From assembly GCA_028688955.1 (NCBI GenBank), contig JAQTXD010000017.1, positions 1 to 51,965 of the forward strand: 51,965 nt of DNA. Reading direction: 5' to 3'. Under the pieces are notes generated by a model. It worked only from the letters and a program-made list of their open reading frames with translations, did no database searches and had not been told where the DNA came from. This DNA is from Desulfuromonadaceae bacterium (GTDB lineage: Bacteria > Desulfobacterota > Desulfuromonadia > Geobacterales > Pseudopelobacteraceae). The position numbers and the translations under genes are program-made. Positions 7,928-15,854 of this stretch are shown in pieces; position 1 is the stretch's first letter, and each line of letters begins with the position of its first letter.

Positions 7928-9316
7928 ATGGATTTGATACGCAGAATCCCAAAAGTCGATACATTACTTGCGGAATCGGTCTGTCAGCGCCTGCTGGCCC
8001 TCCATCCCCGACCGGTAGTTTTAACGGCAGTACGTCAGGTGTTGGAGGAGTTGCGTACTGCAGCAAGGAATGGCCAGCTCCAGGAGACTGACCTAAAGCC
8101 GGATGTAGTGGGAGGTCGCATAGAACGGTGCCTGGCGGCCGGCGAACTGCCCAGCCTGCGCCGGGTGGTCAACGGTACCGGTGTGGTGCTTCATACAAAC
8201 CTGGGACGTTCACCGCTGGCACCCCGGCTTCGCGAGTATCTCACCGACATCGCCTGTAGCTATTCAACCCTGGAATATGACGTAACCACCGGCGAGCGGG
8301 GCACCCGCTATGCCCATGTTGAGCAGCTGATCTGTCAGCTCACCGGGGCCGAAGCGGCACTGGTGGTTAATAATAATGCCGCGGCAGTGTTTCTGGTACT
8401 TTCGGCCATGGCCTCCGGTCGTGAGGTGGTTGTTTCCCGCGGTGAACTGGTGGAGATCGGCGGCGCCTTTCGGATACCTGATATCATGCAGCAGAGTGGC
8501 GCTCTCCTGAGGGAAGTAGGCACCACCAACCGGACCCATCTGCGTGATTACCAATCAGCCATTACCGACCAGACCGCTCTGTTGCTCAAAGTACATTGCA
8601 GCAATTTTGCGGTGGTCGGTTTCACAGCCGAGGTGGCAGTTGCCGAACTGGCGAAGCTGGGAAAAGATTCTGTCATCCCGGTTGTTGCAGATATCGGCAG
8701 CGGCAACCTGATGGACTGGCAGGGTGCGGTCGGTATGAACGAACCTCGGGTGCAGGAATATCTGGCTGCCGGAGCTGATCTGGTGACTTTCAGCGGTGAC
8801 AAGCTGCTGGGAGGTCCTCAGGCGGGAATTATTGCGGGACGGGCGGCACTGGTAAATCAGCTGAAGCAGCACCCGTTGCTACGGGTGCTGCGGATAGACA
8901 AACTGACCCTGGCGGCTCTGGAGGGGACACTCCGGCTGTATCGGGATGAGCGGCAGGCCTGGGCAGAGATTCCGACCCTGCGTCTGCTGCAACTGACGGC
9001 AGCGGAACTGAAGAAAAAAGGGCATGCGGTCGTGCGACGACTGCGTCGCCACCTGCCTGATTCAATCACAATTCAGCTTATCCCCGGTATTTCCCACGTC
9101 GGTGGTGGCGCACTCCCCCTGGCTGATCTTCCTACCTGGCTTCTGGCGCTACGCTCCCCCGACCACTCTGCCCAGATGCTTGAGGAGGGCTTGCGGCGGC
9201 AACCGGCGCCGGTAATCGGGCGAATTGCCCGGGGAGATTTTCTTCTCGACCTGCGGACGATTGCCGATGATGACTGGCCGGCTGTTATTACTGGCCTGCA
9301 GGCAGTAATTGGGTAA
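7928..9316 (+). CDS. selA: L-seryl-tRNA(Sec) selenium transferase
   Basis: PLP enzyme converting seryl-tRNA(Sec) to selenocysteinyl-tRNA(Sec) with selenophosphate. It is 462 residues, the usual length. The N-terminus carries the SelA-N domain (RRIPKVDTLL...). Other landmarks are VVNGTGVVLHTNLGRSPLAP, EYDVTTGERGTRY, NNNAAAVFL and the PLP-lysine segment TFSGDKLLGGPQAG near residue 287. GAGGAG lies upstream of the ATG. It converges with selB on the opposite strand, and with the selenocysteine tRNA at 11350 makes a nearly complete Sec-insertion set. SelD was not found in the window. Confidence 0.97.
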   Translation: MDLIRRIPKVDTLLAESVCQRLLALHPRPVVLTAVRQVLEELRTAARNGQLQETDLKPDVVGGRIERCLAAGELPSLRRVVNGTGVVLHTNLGRSPLAPRLREYLTDIACSYSTLEYDVTTGERGTRYAHVEQLICQLTGAEAALVVNNNAAAVFLVLSAMASGREVVVSRGELVEIGGAFRIPDIMQQSGALLREVGTTNRTHLRDYQSAITDQTALLLKVHCSNFAVVGFTAEVAVAELAKLGKDSVIPVVADIGSGNLMDWQGAVGMNEPRVQEYLAAGADLVTFSGDKLLGGPQAGIIAGRAALVNQLKQHPLLRVLRIDKLTLAALEGTLRLYRDERQAWAEIPTLRLLQLTAAELKKKGHAVVRRLRRHLPDSITIQLIPGISHVGGGALPLADLPTWLLALRSPDHSAQMLEEGLRRQPAPVIGRIARGDFLLDLRTIADDDWPAVITGLQAVIG

Positions 9317-9337
9317 CCGCGGGGCGAGATTGCCCGG

Positions 9338-9378
9338 CATCAAAAAGCCTCCACCACACTAAAGTGGCGGGGCACTTT
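9338..9378. terminator. Probable bidirectional terminator between selA and selB
   Basis: AAAAAGCC, an imperfect stem (CCAC with GTGG) and a distal ACTTTTT lie between the two convergent genes. A-tract and T-tract flank the hairpin, so it could stop both transcripts. The stem has mismatches. Confidence 0.55.
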
Positions 9379-9391
9379 TTGAGTCACAGCG

Positions 9392-11302
9392 CTATTTTCT
9401 GCGCAGAACCCGTTTGTCGCCGAGCCGTATGGTCACCTTCCGTGTATCAAAATACTCCAGCACCGGAATCATGAATTTGCGCGACAATCCGGTAATCCCG
9501 CGAAATTCAGCAGGTGATATCTCGCCATTTTCTCTCAGATAATTGCTCAGAAGTTCTTCCATACCGGCCAACGGTTCCGGCCGGTAGAAAATATCACTCT
9601 TCAGTTTAATAACCTTTCCTTCGCGGGCAAGCAGTGCCAGGTGTTGCAGGGCCAACTTTTCCGGAATGTCGAGCATGGCGCACAGGTCATTCAGGAATGG
9701 CGGTTCCTTCCCCCCCTTTTCCAGCTCACGCAAAATCCGCTGCTGGACATCTACCTGAGCTGATTCGCTGCCCGCTTTGCGACCAACCAACCGGACAAGG
9801 TCCCTCTCGGCACTGACGACTCCCTCTTTTTCAAGGGAAGCAAGACAGGAGGTGAAAAACCGCTCGTCACTCCGGAGCGGAATGCGTGTTTTTAACTCCT
9901 CTTTACCGATCCCCTCGTTGAGAGGATTCTCGGCAAAGTAACTCTTCATCACATCAACCAGCAGAGTACACAAGGCCAAAAAGGCGTCACGACTGAGATA
10001 CTTCTTCGGATCCCGTACAACCTGCAGTATTTCACCACTCACCAGCAGGCTCGCCAGTGCAGCCTCCAGCCGCCGGGAGACGATGCCGCTACGAGAGGAA
10101 AGTTCCGAGTGGGTGATCCCCGAAAGCAGGCTTCCTGACACCATGCCGGAGATGACTCCGGCATCAGTTCCGCCGGACAGGTTTTCAAGCAGTTCCAGCG
10201 CCTCACGTGATCGCCGCCTGCGACCTGGCGGCGAAGGGTCAAGAATTCTACCCCCCGCAACCGTAGCAGAGGGGGATGCAGTACGAAGCACAAACGGGTC
10301 GCCGTTCAGGAGCAATACGGAACGCGCCAGTCGTAACTGGGCGTAGGCGCTTTCACCCGGGGCAAGCGTATCCCGGTCAAACAGGATGACTGTTGCCGGA
10401 ACTTCGTAGGTGGACGAATGGAGCCGCAGCCCTGAACGATGCTTCAGGCTGCGTGGAGCCGATGCAAGATGATTCAGGTATACATCAACAATTCTGGTCG
10501 TGCGGTACACCCCTTTCGGAACGACGACGTCACCACGGTGAATGTGGTGGTGGTCCACCCCTTGCAGGTTGATGGCCAGTCGTGAGCCCGCCTCTCCGGC
10601 ATCAATCTTCGCCCCGTGGGCCTGAATACCACGAATCCGGCAGGGCAAGCCCGAGGGGAGAATTTCCGCTTCACTCCCCAGTGCTACCGTTCCTGACAGG
10701 AGTGTACCGGTGACAACAGTGCCGAACCCGGCCACGGTAAACACTCTGTCTACCGGTAATCGGTACGGCCCCTCGCTCCGCTTCTGCTCCAGGTTGCCGG
10801 CGATCAGGCCAAGTTCATCCCTAAGTTGCTCAATGCCGCTCCCGCTGCGCGAGGAGACCGGCACGACCGGGGCCCCTTCGAGAAAACTCCCCTGCAGGAA
10901 TTCGCGTACCTCCTCCACAACAAGATCGAGCCAGTCGGGATCCACCAGATCACTCTTGGTCAGGGCCACCACCCCACTACGCACCCCGAGAAGCTGGCAT
11001 ATATCAAGATGCTCACGGGTTTGGGGCATTATCCCCTCATCGGCAGCAATAACCAGCATGACCACATCCATGCCCCCTACCCCGGCAACCATGGTACGCA
11101 CAAATTTTTCATGTCCCGGCACATCAACAATGCCGAAATGGACCCCGCCGGGGAGGTCAAGACCGGCAAAGCCGAGTTCGATGGTAATACCGCGTTTTTT
11201 TTCTTCTGGGAGGCGGTCGGTGTCAACACCGGTCAACGATTTAACCAGTGAGGTTTTCCCGTGGTCAATATGCCCAGCAGTACCGAGAATAAGGTTTTTC
11301 AT
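9392..11302 (-). CDS. selB: Selenocysteine-specific translation elongation factor
   Basis: GTPase that delivers Sec-tRNA(Sec) to UGA codons marked by a SECIS hairpin. The 636-residue protein has an EF-Tu-like G domain at its start (GTAGHIDHGKTSL at 7-19, GITIELGFA, DVPGHEKFV, TKSD), beta-barrel domains, and a C-terminal winged-helix region that binds SECIS. I start it at the ATG at 11302, giving MKNLILGTAGHIDHGK, the standard SelB N-terminus. The frame stays open to 11527, but that 75-residue extension is translated from the selenocysteine tRNA gene and is not protein-coding. No strong ribosome site is seen. It is probably co-transcribed with the tRNA 47 bases upstream. Confidence 0.96.
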   Translation of the reverse strand: MKNLILGTAGHIDHGKTSLVKSLTGVDTDRLPEEKKRGITIELGFAGLDLPGGVHFGIVDVPGHEKFVRTMVAGVGGMDVVMLVIAADEGIMPQTREHLDICQLLGVRSGVVALTKSDLVDPDWLDLVVEEVREFLQGSFLEGAPVVPVSSRSGSGIEQLRDELGLIAGNLEQKRSEGPYRLPVDRVFTVAGFGTVVTGTLLSGTVALGSEAEILPSGLPCRIRGIQAHGAKIDAGEAGSRLAINLQGVDHHHIHRGDVVVPKGVYRTTRIVDVYLNHLASAPRSLKHRSGLRLHSSTYEVPATVILFDRDTLAPGESAYAQLRLARSVLLLNGDPFVLRTASPSATVAGGRILDPSPPGRRRRSREALELLENLSGGTDAGVISGMVSGSLLSGITHSELSSRSGIVSRRLEAALASLLVSGEILQVVRDPKKYLSRDAFLALCTLLVDVMKSYFAENPLNEGIGKEELKTRIPLRSDERFFTSCLASLEKEGVVSAERDLVRLVGRKAGSESAQVDVQQRILRELEKGGKEPPFLNDLCAMLDIPEKLALQHLALLAREGKVIKLKSDIFYRPEPLAGMEELLSNYLRENGEISPAEFRGITGLSRKFMIPVLEYFDTRKVTIRLGDKRVLRRK

Positions 11303-11349
11303 GGAGTTCGCCGGAGATTGCAGCAACAGCCGCGAGTAGTAAGGAGTAC

Positions 11350-11447
11350 TGGCGGAAACACATGGGAATCGAACCCACCAGGGAGATTTCTCATCCCCCC
11401 CACCGGTTTTGAAGACCGGGCGGCCCACCAGCGACCGATGTGTTTCC
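11350..11447 (-). tRNA. selC: tRNA-Sec, anticodon UCA
   Basis: The minus strand folds as a selenocysteine tRNA. It has an 8-bp acceptor stem (GGAAACAC with GTGTTTCC), an anticodon arm CCGGTCTTCAAAACCGG with anticodon TCA at 11410-11412, a long variable arm (GGGGGAT...ATCTCCC), a T-arm with GGGTTCGATTCCC, a G discriminator and an encoded CCA (11350-11352). The 8-bp acceptor and long variable arm are diagnostic for bacterial tRNA-Sec. It sits just upstream of selB on the same strand. Confidence 0.97.
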
Positions 11448-11781
11448 AGGAATTGTGGATATAGCAAAATGTCTATATCGTTAATACGCTCATAATACAA
11501 GGGGCAAATTACCGGTAAAAATTCCATATACTACGGATTGGCCTAGGTGCGTACGACGTGGCACATTCTAACGACTTTCCGGGTCTGATGTCCTGGTTTC
11601 TCTTCATGACGCTGCCGCCCACGGAACGGCCCACCGACCGCTGTCCGTGGTGAGGTCGGCAACGAGATCTTGTCCATACGGCGTATCTGCTGTATAGTGC
11701 CTCCCCACAAGCGGTCTCCCCCGCCGGAACCGGTGGCATGGGCCACATCATGTATCAGAGTATTCTTTGGGAGACATTGAA
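11448..11781. other. 334-base gap between the tRNA-Sec and mobB genes
   Basis: No convincing protein gene. The left third should hold the tRNA-Sec promoter on the minus strand: TTGTAT, 17 bases, TATAGA is one weak option. The right two thirds hold the structured mobB leader described separately. Confidence 0.6.
11600..11750 (+). promoter_or_regulatory. Candidate structured leader RNA of mobB (Moco-riboswitch-like)
   Basis: Nested complementarity is visible. GGCCCA (11628-11633) pairs with TGGGCC (11739-11744) and CCG with CGG across an internal loop. ACCGC (11637-11641) pairs with GCGGT (11711-11715). GTGGTGAGG (11647-11655) pairs with CCTCCCCAC (11700-11708) with one mismatch. A small ATAC/GTAT hairpin lies inside. 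The 3' part contains GCCTCCC and then GGAACCGGTGGCATGG. This resembles, as I recall it, the GCCTCCC...GGAAAGGTG..CATGG end of the Moco RNA before E. coli moaA. Position before a molybdopterin gene supports the idea, but I could not score it against the Rfam model. Confidence 0.4.
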
Positions 11782-12291
11782 ATGAGCGCTGCAATGGTCG
11801 CTTTTGTTGCAAAATCAAATACCGGTAAAACCACGCTGCTTGAAAAATTGATTCATGAGCTGAAAGTCCGCGGTTACCGGGTTGGAGCCATCAAGCACGA
11901 TGCCCATAAATTTGACATTGACCATCCGGGAAAAGATTCCCACCGACTGACCGCAGCAGGCGCTGACAGCATGGTGATAACCTCCCCGGACAAACTGGCA
12001 TTGGTAAAAAAGCATATCGTATCGCCCTCGCTTGAAGAACTGGTTGAAACCTATTTTGCCGATGTCGATATAGTGTTGACGGAAGGGTTCAAAATGAGCG
12101 CCATTCCGAAAATCGAGCTTCACCGGCAAGAGCGGAGTAACGCCCTCCTTTGTCGTGGGGAGCACAACGACCCGATGCTTATAGCCGTTGCCAGTGATCA
12201 ACCTCTTGAAGTGGATGTGCCGGTTTTAGATTTGAATGATGTCCGCGCAGTTGCTGATTTTGTTGAACAGCGATTTTTGAAGTCCGGTTGA
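11782..12291 (+). CDS. mobB: Molybdopterin-guanine dinucleotide biosynthesis adapter protein
   Basis: Small GTP-binding P-loop protein that assists MobA in attaching GMP to molybdopterin. The 169-residue product has Walker A AFVAKSNTGKTTLLEKLI near residue 5, then the MobB signature VGAIKHDAHKFDIDHPGKDSHRLTAAGA and VDIVLTEGFK. I chose the ATG at 11782, 8 bases after GGGAG; an in-frame TTG at 11767 overlaps that site. A separate fdhD-mobA fusion lies 2.2 kb downstream, so both halves of the nucleotide-transfer step are near each other. Confidence 0.95.
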   Translation: MSAAMVAFVAKSNTGKTTLLEKLIHELKVRGYRVGAIKHDAHKFDIDHPGKDSHRLTAAGADSMVITSPDKLALVKKHIVSPSLEELVETYFADVDIVLTEGFKMSAIPKIELHRQERSNALLCRGEHNDPMLIAVASDQPLEVDVPVLDLNDVRAVADFVEQRFLKSG

Positions 12292-12459
12292 TGCCTTGAA
12301 TCCTGGCGACAGGGCACGGGAAATCATACCGGGCAAACTCCCGCCCGCTGCCGGAATTGATGTTTGAACGTTATTAAGCACGTGCCCGGGGTGGGCATTC
12401 TTCATAACATCATGTTATCGTTTAACGACGAAATATCCTGAGTTCCGGAGGAGAGATCT

Positions 12460-13257
12460 GTGAAAAAAATCCTGTTCATTTTATGTATCATGCTGATCGG
12501 GGCCAGCCTTGGGTGGGCAGGCGGCATGAAAAAGAAAAAACTGCCACCCTATGAGTACGGCAGTGTGACCATAAGTAACTATTCCCAACAGGCCGGTATG
12601 CCGCCGGTTCTTTTTGATCACTGGGTGCATCGTCAATACGCCACCTGCAGATTGTGTCATGTTGATATAGGGTTCGGAATGGCAGCGAATACAACCAAGA
12701 TACGGCTGGTTGACAACATGAAAGGATATTACTGCGGCACCTGCCATAACGGCAAACAAAGCACAGTTTTCGGAAAAAAGGTATTTGAGTCCTGTGCCAA
12801 GGAGTACAGCAGAGAAGAATACAAACGCTGCAATCGCTGTCATGCTCTTGAAAGAAGCAGCGCCAGAGAAGAAGAATTCGACCGTTTTGCAGAAAAAATG
12901 CCCAAAGAACGGCTCGGAAACGGCATTAACTGGGAAAAGGCCGAGGAGCAGGGGCTGGTAAAACCCGCAGATCAGCTGGATGGTATTACAGCCGTGAAAC
13001 AGAAGCTGAAAGTACAGAAGGATTTTTCACTCACGCCAAAAGTAGAGGGGATGCCGGACATCGTTTTCTCTCACAAAAAGCATACTGTCTGGAATGGCTG
13101 CGAACTCTGCCATCCGGACATTTTCGTCGGCATCAAAAAGGGGACTACGAAATATACCATGGTGGACCTCTTTGAAGGAAAATATTGCGGCGTGTGTCAC
13201 GACAAGGTTGCATTCCCGCAATCAGATTGTTCACGCTGCCACAGTAAATCGCCGTAG
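12460..13257 (+). CDS. Six-haem c-type cytochrome (c7-type triheme repeats)
   Basis: A 265-residue exported cytochrome with six CXXCH haem sites: CRLCH, CGTCH, CNRCH, CELCH, CGVCH and CSRCH. They fall into two groups of three separated by about 75 residues, so the protein looks like two triheme (c7-like) lobes. Extra His residues in HWVHRQYA and FSHKKHT can supply distal ligands. The signal peptide is KKILFILCIMLIGASLGWAGG; location is periplasmic or outer surface. It starts at GTG 12460 with GGAGGAGAG upstream. It is followed by a small exported protein and a second six-haem cytochrome of the same design. Partner is unknown, but a role with a formate dehydrogenase or another Mo/W enzyme is plausible from context. 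Confidence 0.9.
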   Translation: MKKILFILCIMLIGASLGWAGGMKKKKLPPYEYGSVTISNYSQQAGMPPVLFDHWVHRQYATCRLCHVDIGFGMAANTTKIRLVDNMKGYYCGTCHNGKQSTVFGKKVFESCAKEYSREEYKRCNRCHALERSSAREEEFDRFAEKMPKERLGNGINWEKAEEQGLVKPADQLDGITAVKQKLKVQKDFSLTPKVEGMPDIVFSHKKHTVWNGCELCHPDIFVGIKKGTTKYTMVDLFEGKYCGVCHDKVAFPQSDCSRCHSKSP

Positions 13258-13268
13258 GGTTGCATAAA

Positions 13269-13595
13269 ATGGAAAGAATCGCCTGTACTGCTTCTATCAT
13301 TGTGATTCTGGCCGCTGTATTGTCACTCAGCTTTCCGCCGCAAAACGGCCTGTGCGGTGATCCGCCATGGCGGACTGAGTTCGATGAGACCTGTGCCAAC
13401 ACATCCGATTCAATGGCCTTGTCCGTTCCGGAACTGCAGCTGCTTATTACAAAATGTGAAAAGTTGCAGAAGGCGATAGAACAGCTGGATGAGTCGACAT
13501 ATAAGGTGTTCCTTAACAGAATACTCAAGTGCAAAAAACTGTATCAATTTATCCTGGACACTAAAAAAAGTACTTCCGGACAAAAAGAACAGTGA
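13269..13595 (+). CDS. Small exported Cys-containing protein of unknown function
   Basis: A 108-residue protein lying between the two cytochromes, 11 bases after the first and overlapping the second by 4 bases (GTGA). The N-terminus is a signal peptide (RIACTASIIVILAAVLSLSF). The mature part is short, charged and mostly helical, with cysteines in DETCANTSD, LITKCEKLQ and ILKCKKLYQ. No CXXCH site is present. I start at the ATG 13269 rather than the TTG at 13260. I do not recognise a family. Its placement suggests an accessory or subunit of the cytochrome pair. Confidence 0.7.
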   Translation: MERIACTASIIVILAAVLSLSFPPQNGLCGDPPWRTEFDETCANTSDSMALSVPELQLLITKCEKLQKAIEQLDESTYKVFLNRILKCKKLYQFILDTKKSTSGQKEQ

Positions 13596-14419
13596 AGATA
13601 CGACTGCGAGTCAATAGCCGGGCTGTAGCACTGCTACTTGCAGCGACGGTTTTTCTGTGCGGGTGTATCAGTCACGCCGCTGACAGGGCGGAACTTGCGA
13701 ACGTTATCAAGACCATCCCGCCGAACGGGCCGTTCTGGAAATACGGTACGCTGGAGATGCGCAGAAAAACCAAAAAAGCGGGAATGTCTCCGGTCGTTTT
13801 TCCCCACTGGAGTCACAGAGCTCGATATACCTGCCGTGTCTGTCACGAGGAACTGGGAATCAGCATGCGACTGGGTGATACCGGCATCTCGCGGTCTCAG
13901 TACGTCGCGGGGAAATATTGCGGAGCGTGTCATGACGGCGTAACAGCGTTCACCGTCCAGGACGGACCGGCACGCCAATGTGACAAATGCCATATGAAAG
14001 ACACTCTGGCGTTGGAAAAACGATTTGAAGCGTTTGCTGAAGGCCTGCCTTTTGCCCGGTTCGGTAACGGCATTGATTGGGCTGAGGCGCTCAGAAGCGG
14101 AGCGGTTCGCCCGCAAAATGCCCTGACGGTTAAAAAATCCATTCAGCAGTTACCGGAGAAGCTCGCCTCACCGATGAAGCTGGGTACAGCGGCAGCCAGA
14201 AGCGATGTTATGTTCTCCCATGAGGAACATTTTTCAGAACTGGATTGTTCTGCGTGTCACCCGGATATATTTAATATCAAAAAGAAGGGCACAAAGGCCT
14301 TCACGATGGAAAATAATATTTTCGGGAACTATTGTGGCGTGTGCCACATGCTGGTGGCCTTCCCCATGAATGACTGCAAACGCTGTCATTCGCAGATGAG
14401 CGGAAATGCTGTTCCGTAA
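13592..14419 (+). CDS. Six-haem c-type cytochrome, paralogue of the gene at 12460
   Basis: A 275-residue exported protein with six CXXCH sites: CRVCH, CGACH, CDKCH, CSACH, CGVCH and CKRCH. Spacing matches the cytochrome at 12460, and both share a central segment (here FGNGIDWAEAL, there LGNGINWEKAE) and the endings IKKKGTKAFTM and IKKGTTKYTM. They are therefore tandem duplicates that have diverged. The GTG start overlaps the upstream stop (GTGA). The signal region ends FLCGCISHAAD; the cysteine could be lipidated, or signal peptidase I may cut after SHA. It probably forms one electron-transfer unit with its neighbours. Confidence 0.9.
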   Translation: MKIRLRVNSRAVALLLAATVFLCGCISHAADRAELANVIKTIPPNGPFWKYGTLEMRRKTKKAGMSPVVFPHWSHRARYTCRVCHEELGISMRLGDTGISRSQYVAGKYCGACHDGVTAFTVQDGPARQCDKCHMKDTLALEKRFEAFAEGLPFARFGNGIDWAEALRSGAVRPQNALTVKKSIQQLPEKLASPMKLGTAAARSDVMFSHEEHFSELDCSACHPDIFNIKKKGTKAFTMENNIFGNYCGVCHMLVAFPMNDCKRCHSQMSGNAVP

Positions 14420-14492
14420 TTCCCTGCATGAAAGAGCACGTTGTGACCTGTTTCATCGAAGGTGACCTGACCAAAGGATTCGAAATAACACT

Positions 14493-15854
14493 ATGATCCG
14501 TTACAGCAAGGGCGTAACCTCCGAAACTCCTGACGAATTTCCCGCCGAATTCCCAATAAAACTGATCGTTAACGGTCGCGAGATTGCAACGCTCGTTGCC
14601 TCATCCCATGATGTGCGGTATCTGGTGGCCGGTTTTCTTCGTACCCAGGGATTTGTGCGGGAAACCGGTGATTTTCTGACCATGGGTGTCTGTGAAGAAT
14701 CGGGTGAGGCTCATGTCCGCATCCGGGGAGAACTTCCGGAGCGCCTGACACCGGTACTGACCTCCGGCTGCGGGACCGGTGTAAGTTTCTCTTTCAATGC
14801 CGGGGTACCAAAAGCGGCTTCGGCGGAAATCAGTTTTTCCGCCGAAGCCATATTTTCCATGATGCAGGAGATGTCCCGCCTTTCCGAACGGTATGGCCGT
14901 CATGGCGGTATCCATTCTGCGGCGGTCAGTGATGGTCTCCGCATAGTACTGCACGCCGAAGACCTGGGCCGACATAACACTATCGACCGTCTTGCCGGCC
15001 AGGCTCTTCTCGCCGGTACCGACCTGACAGGCTGCCTGCTGCTGACCTCGGGACGGGTGTCATCGGAAATGGCCGCCAAGGCAGCCTCACTCGGAGTGGC
15101 TATGATCGCCTCCCGCACATCACCGACTGATATGGCCGTTCGGATCTGTCGGGAAGCGGGAATCGGCCTGCTCGGGTATGTTCGTGGTGACAGTTTTCGC
15201 GTAGCTGCCTGTCCGGAGAGGCTCCGGATTAAGCCGCGGGGGAAATTTTCCGATGTTACCGGTGTCATACTGGCGGGGGGCGAATCAAGTCGCATGGGGA
15301 GTAATAAGGCACTGCTTGAGGTAAACGGCGTGCGCATGATAGAAACCGCCTTCCGCTGCATGTCCGAACTGTTTGACGAAGTCCTGCTGGTAACCAATTC
15401 ACCTGATATATATGACTTTATCCCCTGCCGTAAAGTTTCCGACATTTTCCCCGGTATGGGCCCTCTCGGTGGTATTCACGCTGCCCTCACCAACTGCAGT
15501 ACAGAACGGGCGTTTATCATCGCCTGTGACATGCCGGGACTTAACCCTCAGCTGATCCGGGAGTTAAGCACCATACGCGACAGGGTAGACGTCGTCATAC
15601 CTGAAACTCCCGGCGGCCTTGAGCCGCTTCATGCGCTCTATGCCAAAAGCTGTCTGCCCAAGATGGAACAAATGTTGCGGGCGGGAGAACGGCGCATCCT
15701 CTCCTTTTTTGATCTGGCTCAGATACGTCTGGTTCCACGCGGGAAGATCGCCGTACTTGATCCTGACTACGAGTCGTTTCGCAATGTCAATACCCCTGAA
15801 GATTACCGGAAAGTGGCGCATCACCTCCCTGCTCCGATTGCTGGCAACGATTGA
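14493..15854 (+). CDS. FdhD-MobA fusion: formate dehydrogenase sulfurtransferase plus Moco guanylyltransferase
   Basis: A single 453-residue frame. Residues 1 to about 245 match FdhD, which transfers sulfur from IscS to the Mo/W-bis-MGD cofactor of formate dehydrogenase: TSGCGTGVSFSF near 90, GGIHSAAV, EDLGRHNTIDRLAGQAL and the SEMAAKAASLG segment. Residues 250-453 are MobA, which adds GMP to molybdopterin: GVILAGGESSRMGSNKALLEV, GPLGGIHAAL and IIACDMPGL. No stop or frameshift separates them, and the junction RIKPRGKFSDVTG is short. The fusion joins cofactor completion with cofactor sulfuration. It overlaps tupB by one base. Confidence 0.94.
   Translation: MIRYSKGVTSETPDEFPAEFPIKLIVNGREIATLVASSHDVRYLVAGFLRTQGFVRETGDFLTMGVCEESGEAHVRIRGELPERLTPVLTSGCGTGVSFSFNAGVPKAASAEISFSAEAIFSMMQEMSRLSERYGRHGGIHSAAVSDGLRIVLHAEDLGRHNTIDRLAGQALLAGTDLTGCLLLTSGRVSSEMAAKAASLGVAMIASRTSPTDMAVRICREAGIGLLGYVRGDSFRVAACPERLRIKPRGKFSDVTGVILAGGESSRMGSNKALLEVNGVRMIETAFRCMSELFDEVLLVTNSPDIYDFIPCRKVSDIFPGMGPLGGIHAALTNCSTERAFIIACDMPGLNPQLIRELSTIRDRVDVVIPETPGGLEPLHALYAKSCLPKMEQMLRAGERRILSFFDLAQIRLVPRGKIAVLDPDYESFRNVNTPEDYRKVAHHLPAPIAGND

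Noticed and set aside
11303..11527. N-terminal extension of selB
   Set aside because: It is encoded by the tRNA-Sec gene; SelB normally starts at the GTAGHIDHGK region.
12370..12410. Hairpin TGCCC...GGGCA as a mobB terminator
   Set aside because: The 5-bp stem is short and the T-run after it is interrupted.
14900..15445. 181-codon minus-strand frame
   Set aside because: Antisense to the fdhD-mobA fusion, rich in Ser and Arg as typical shadow frames; no function seen.
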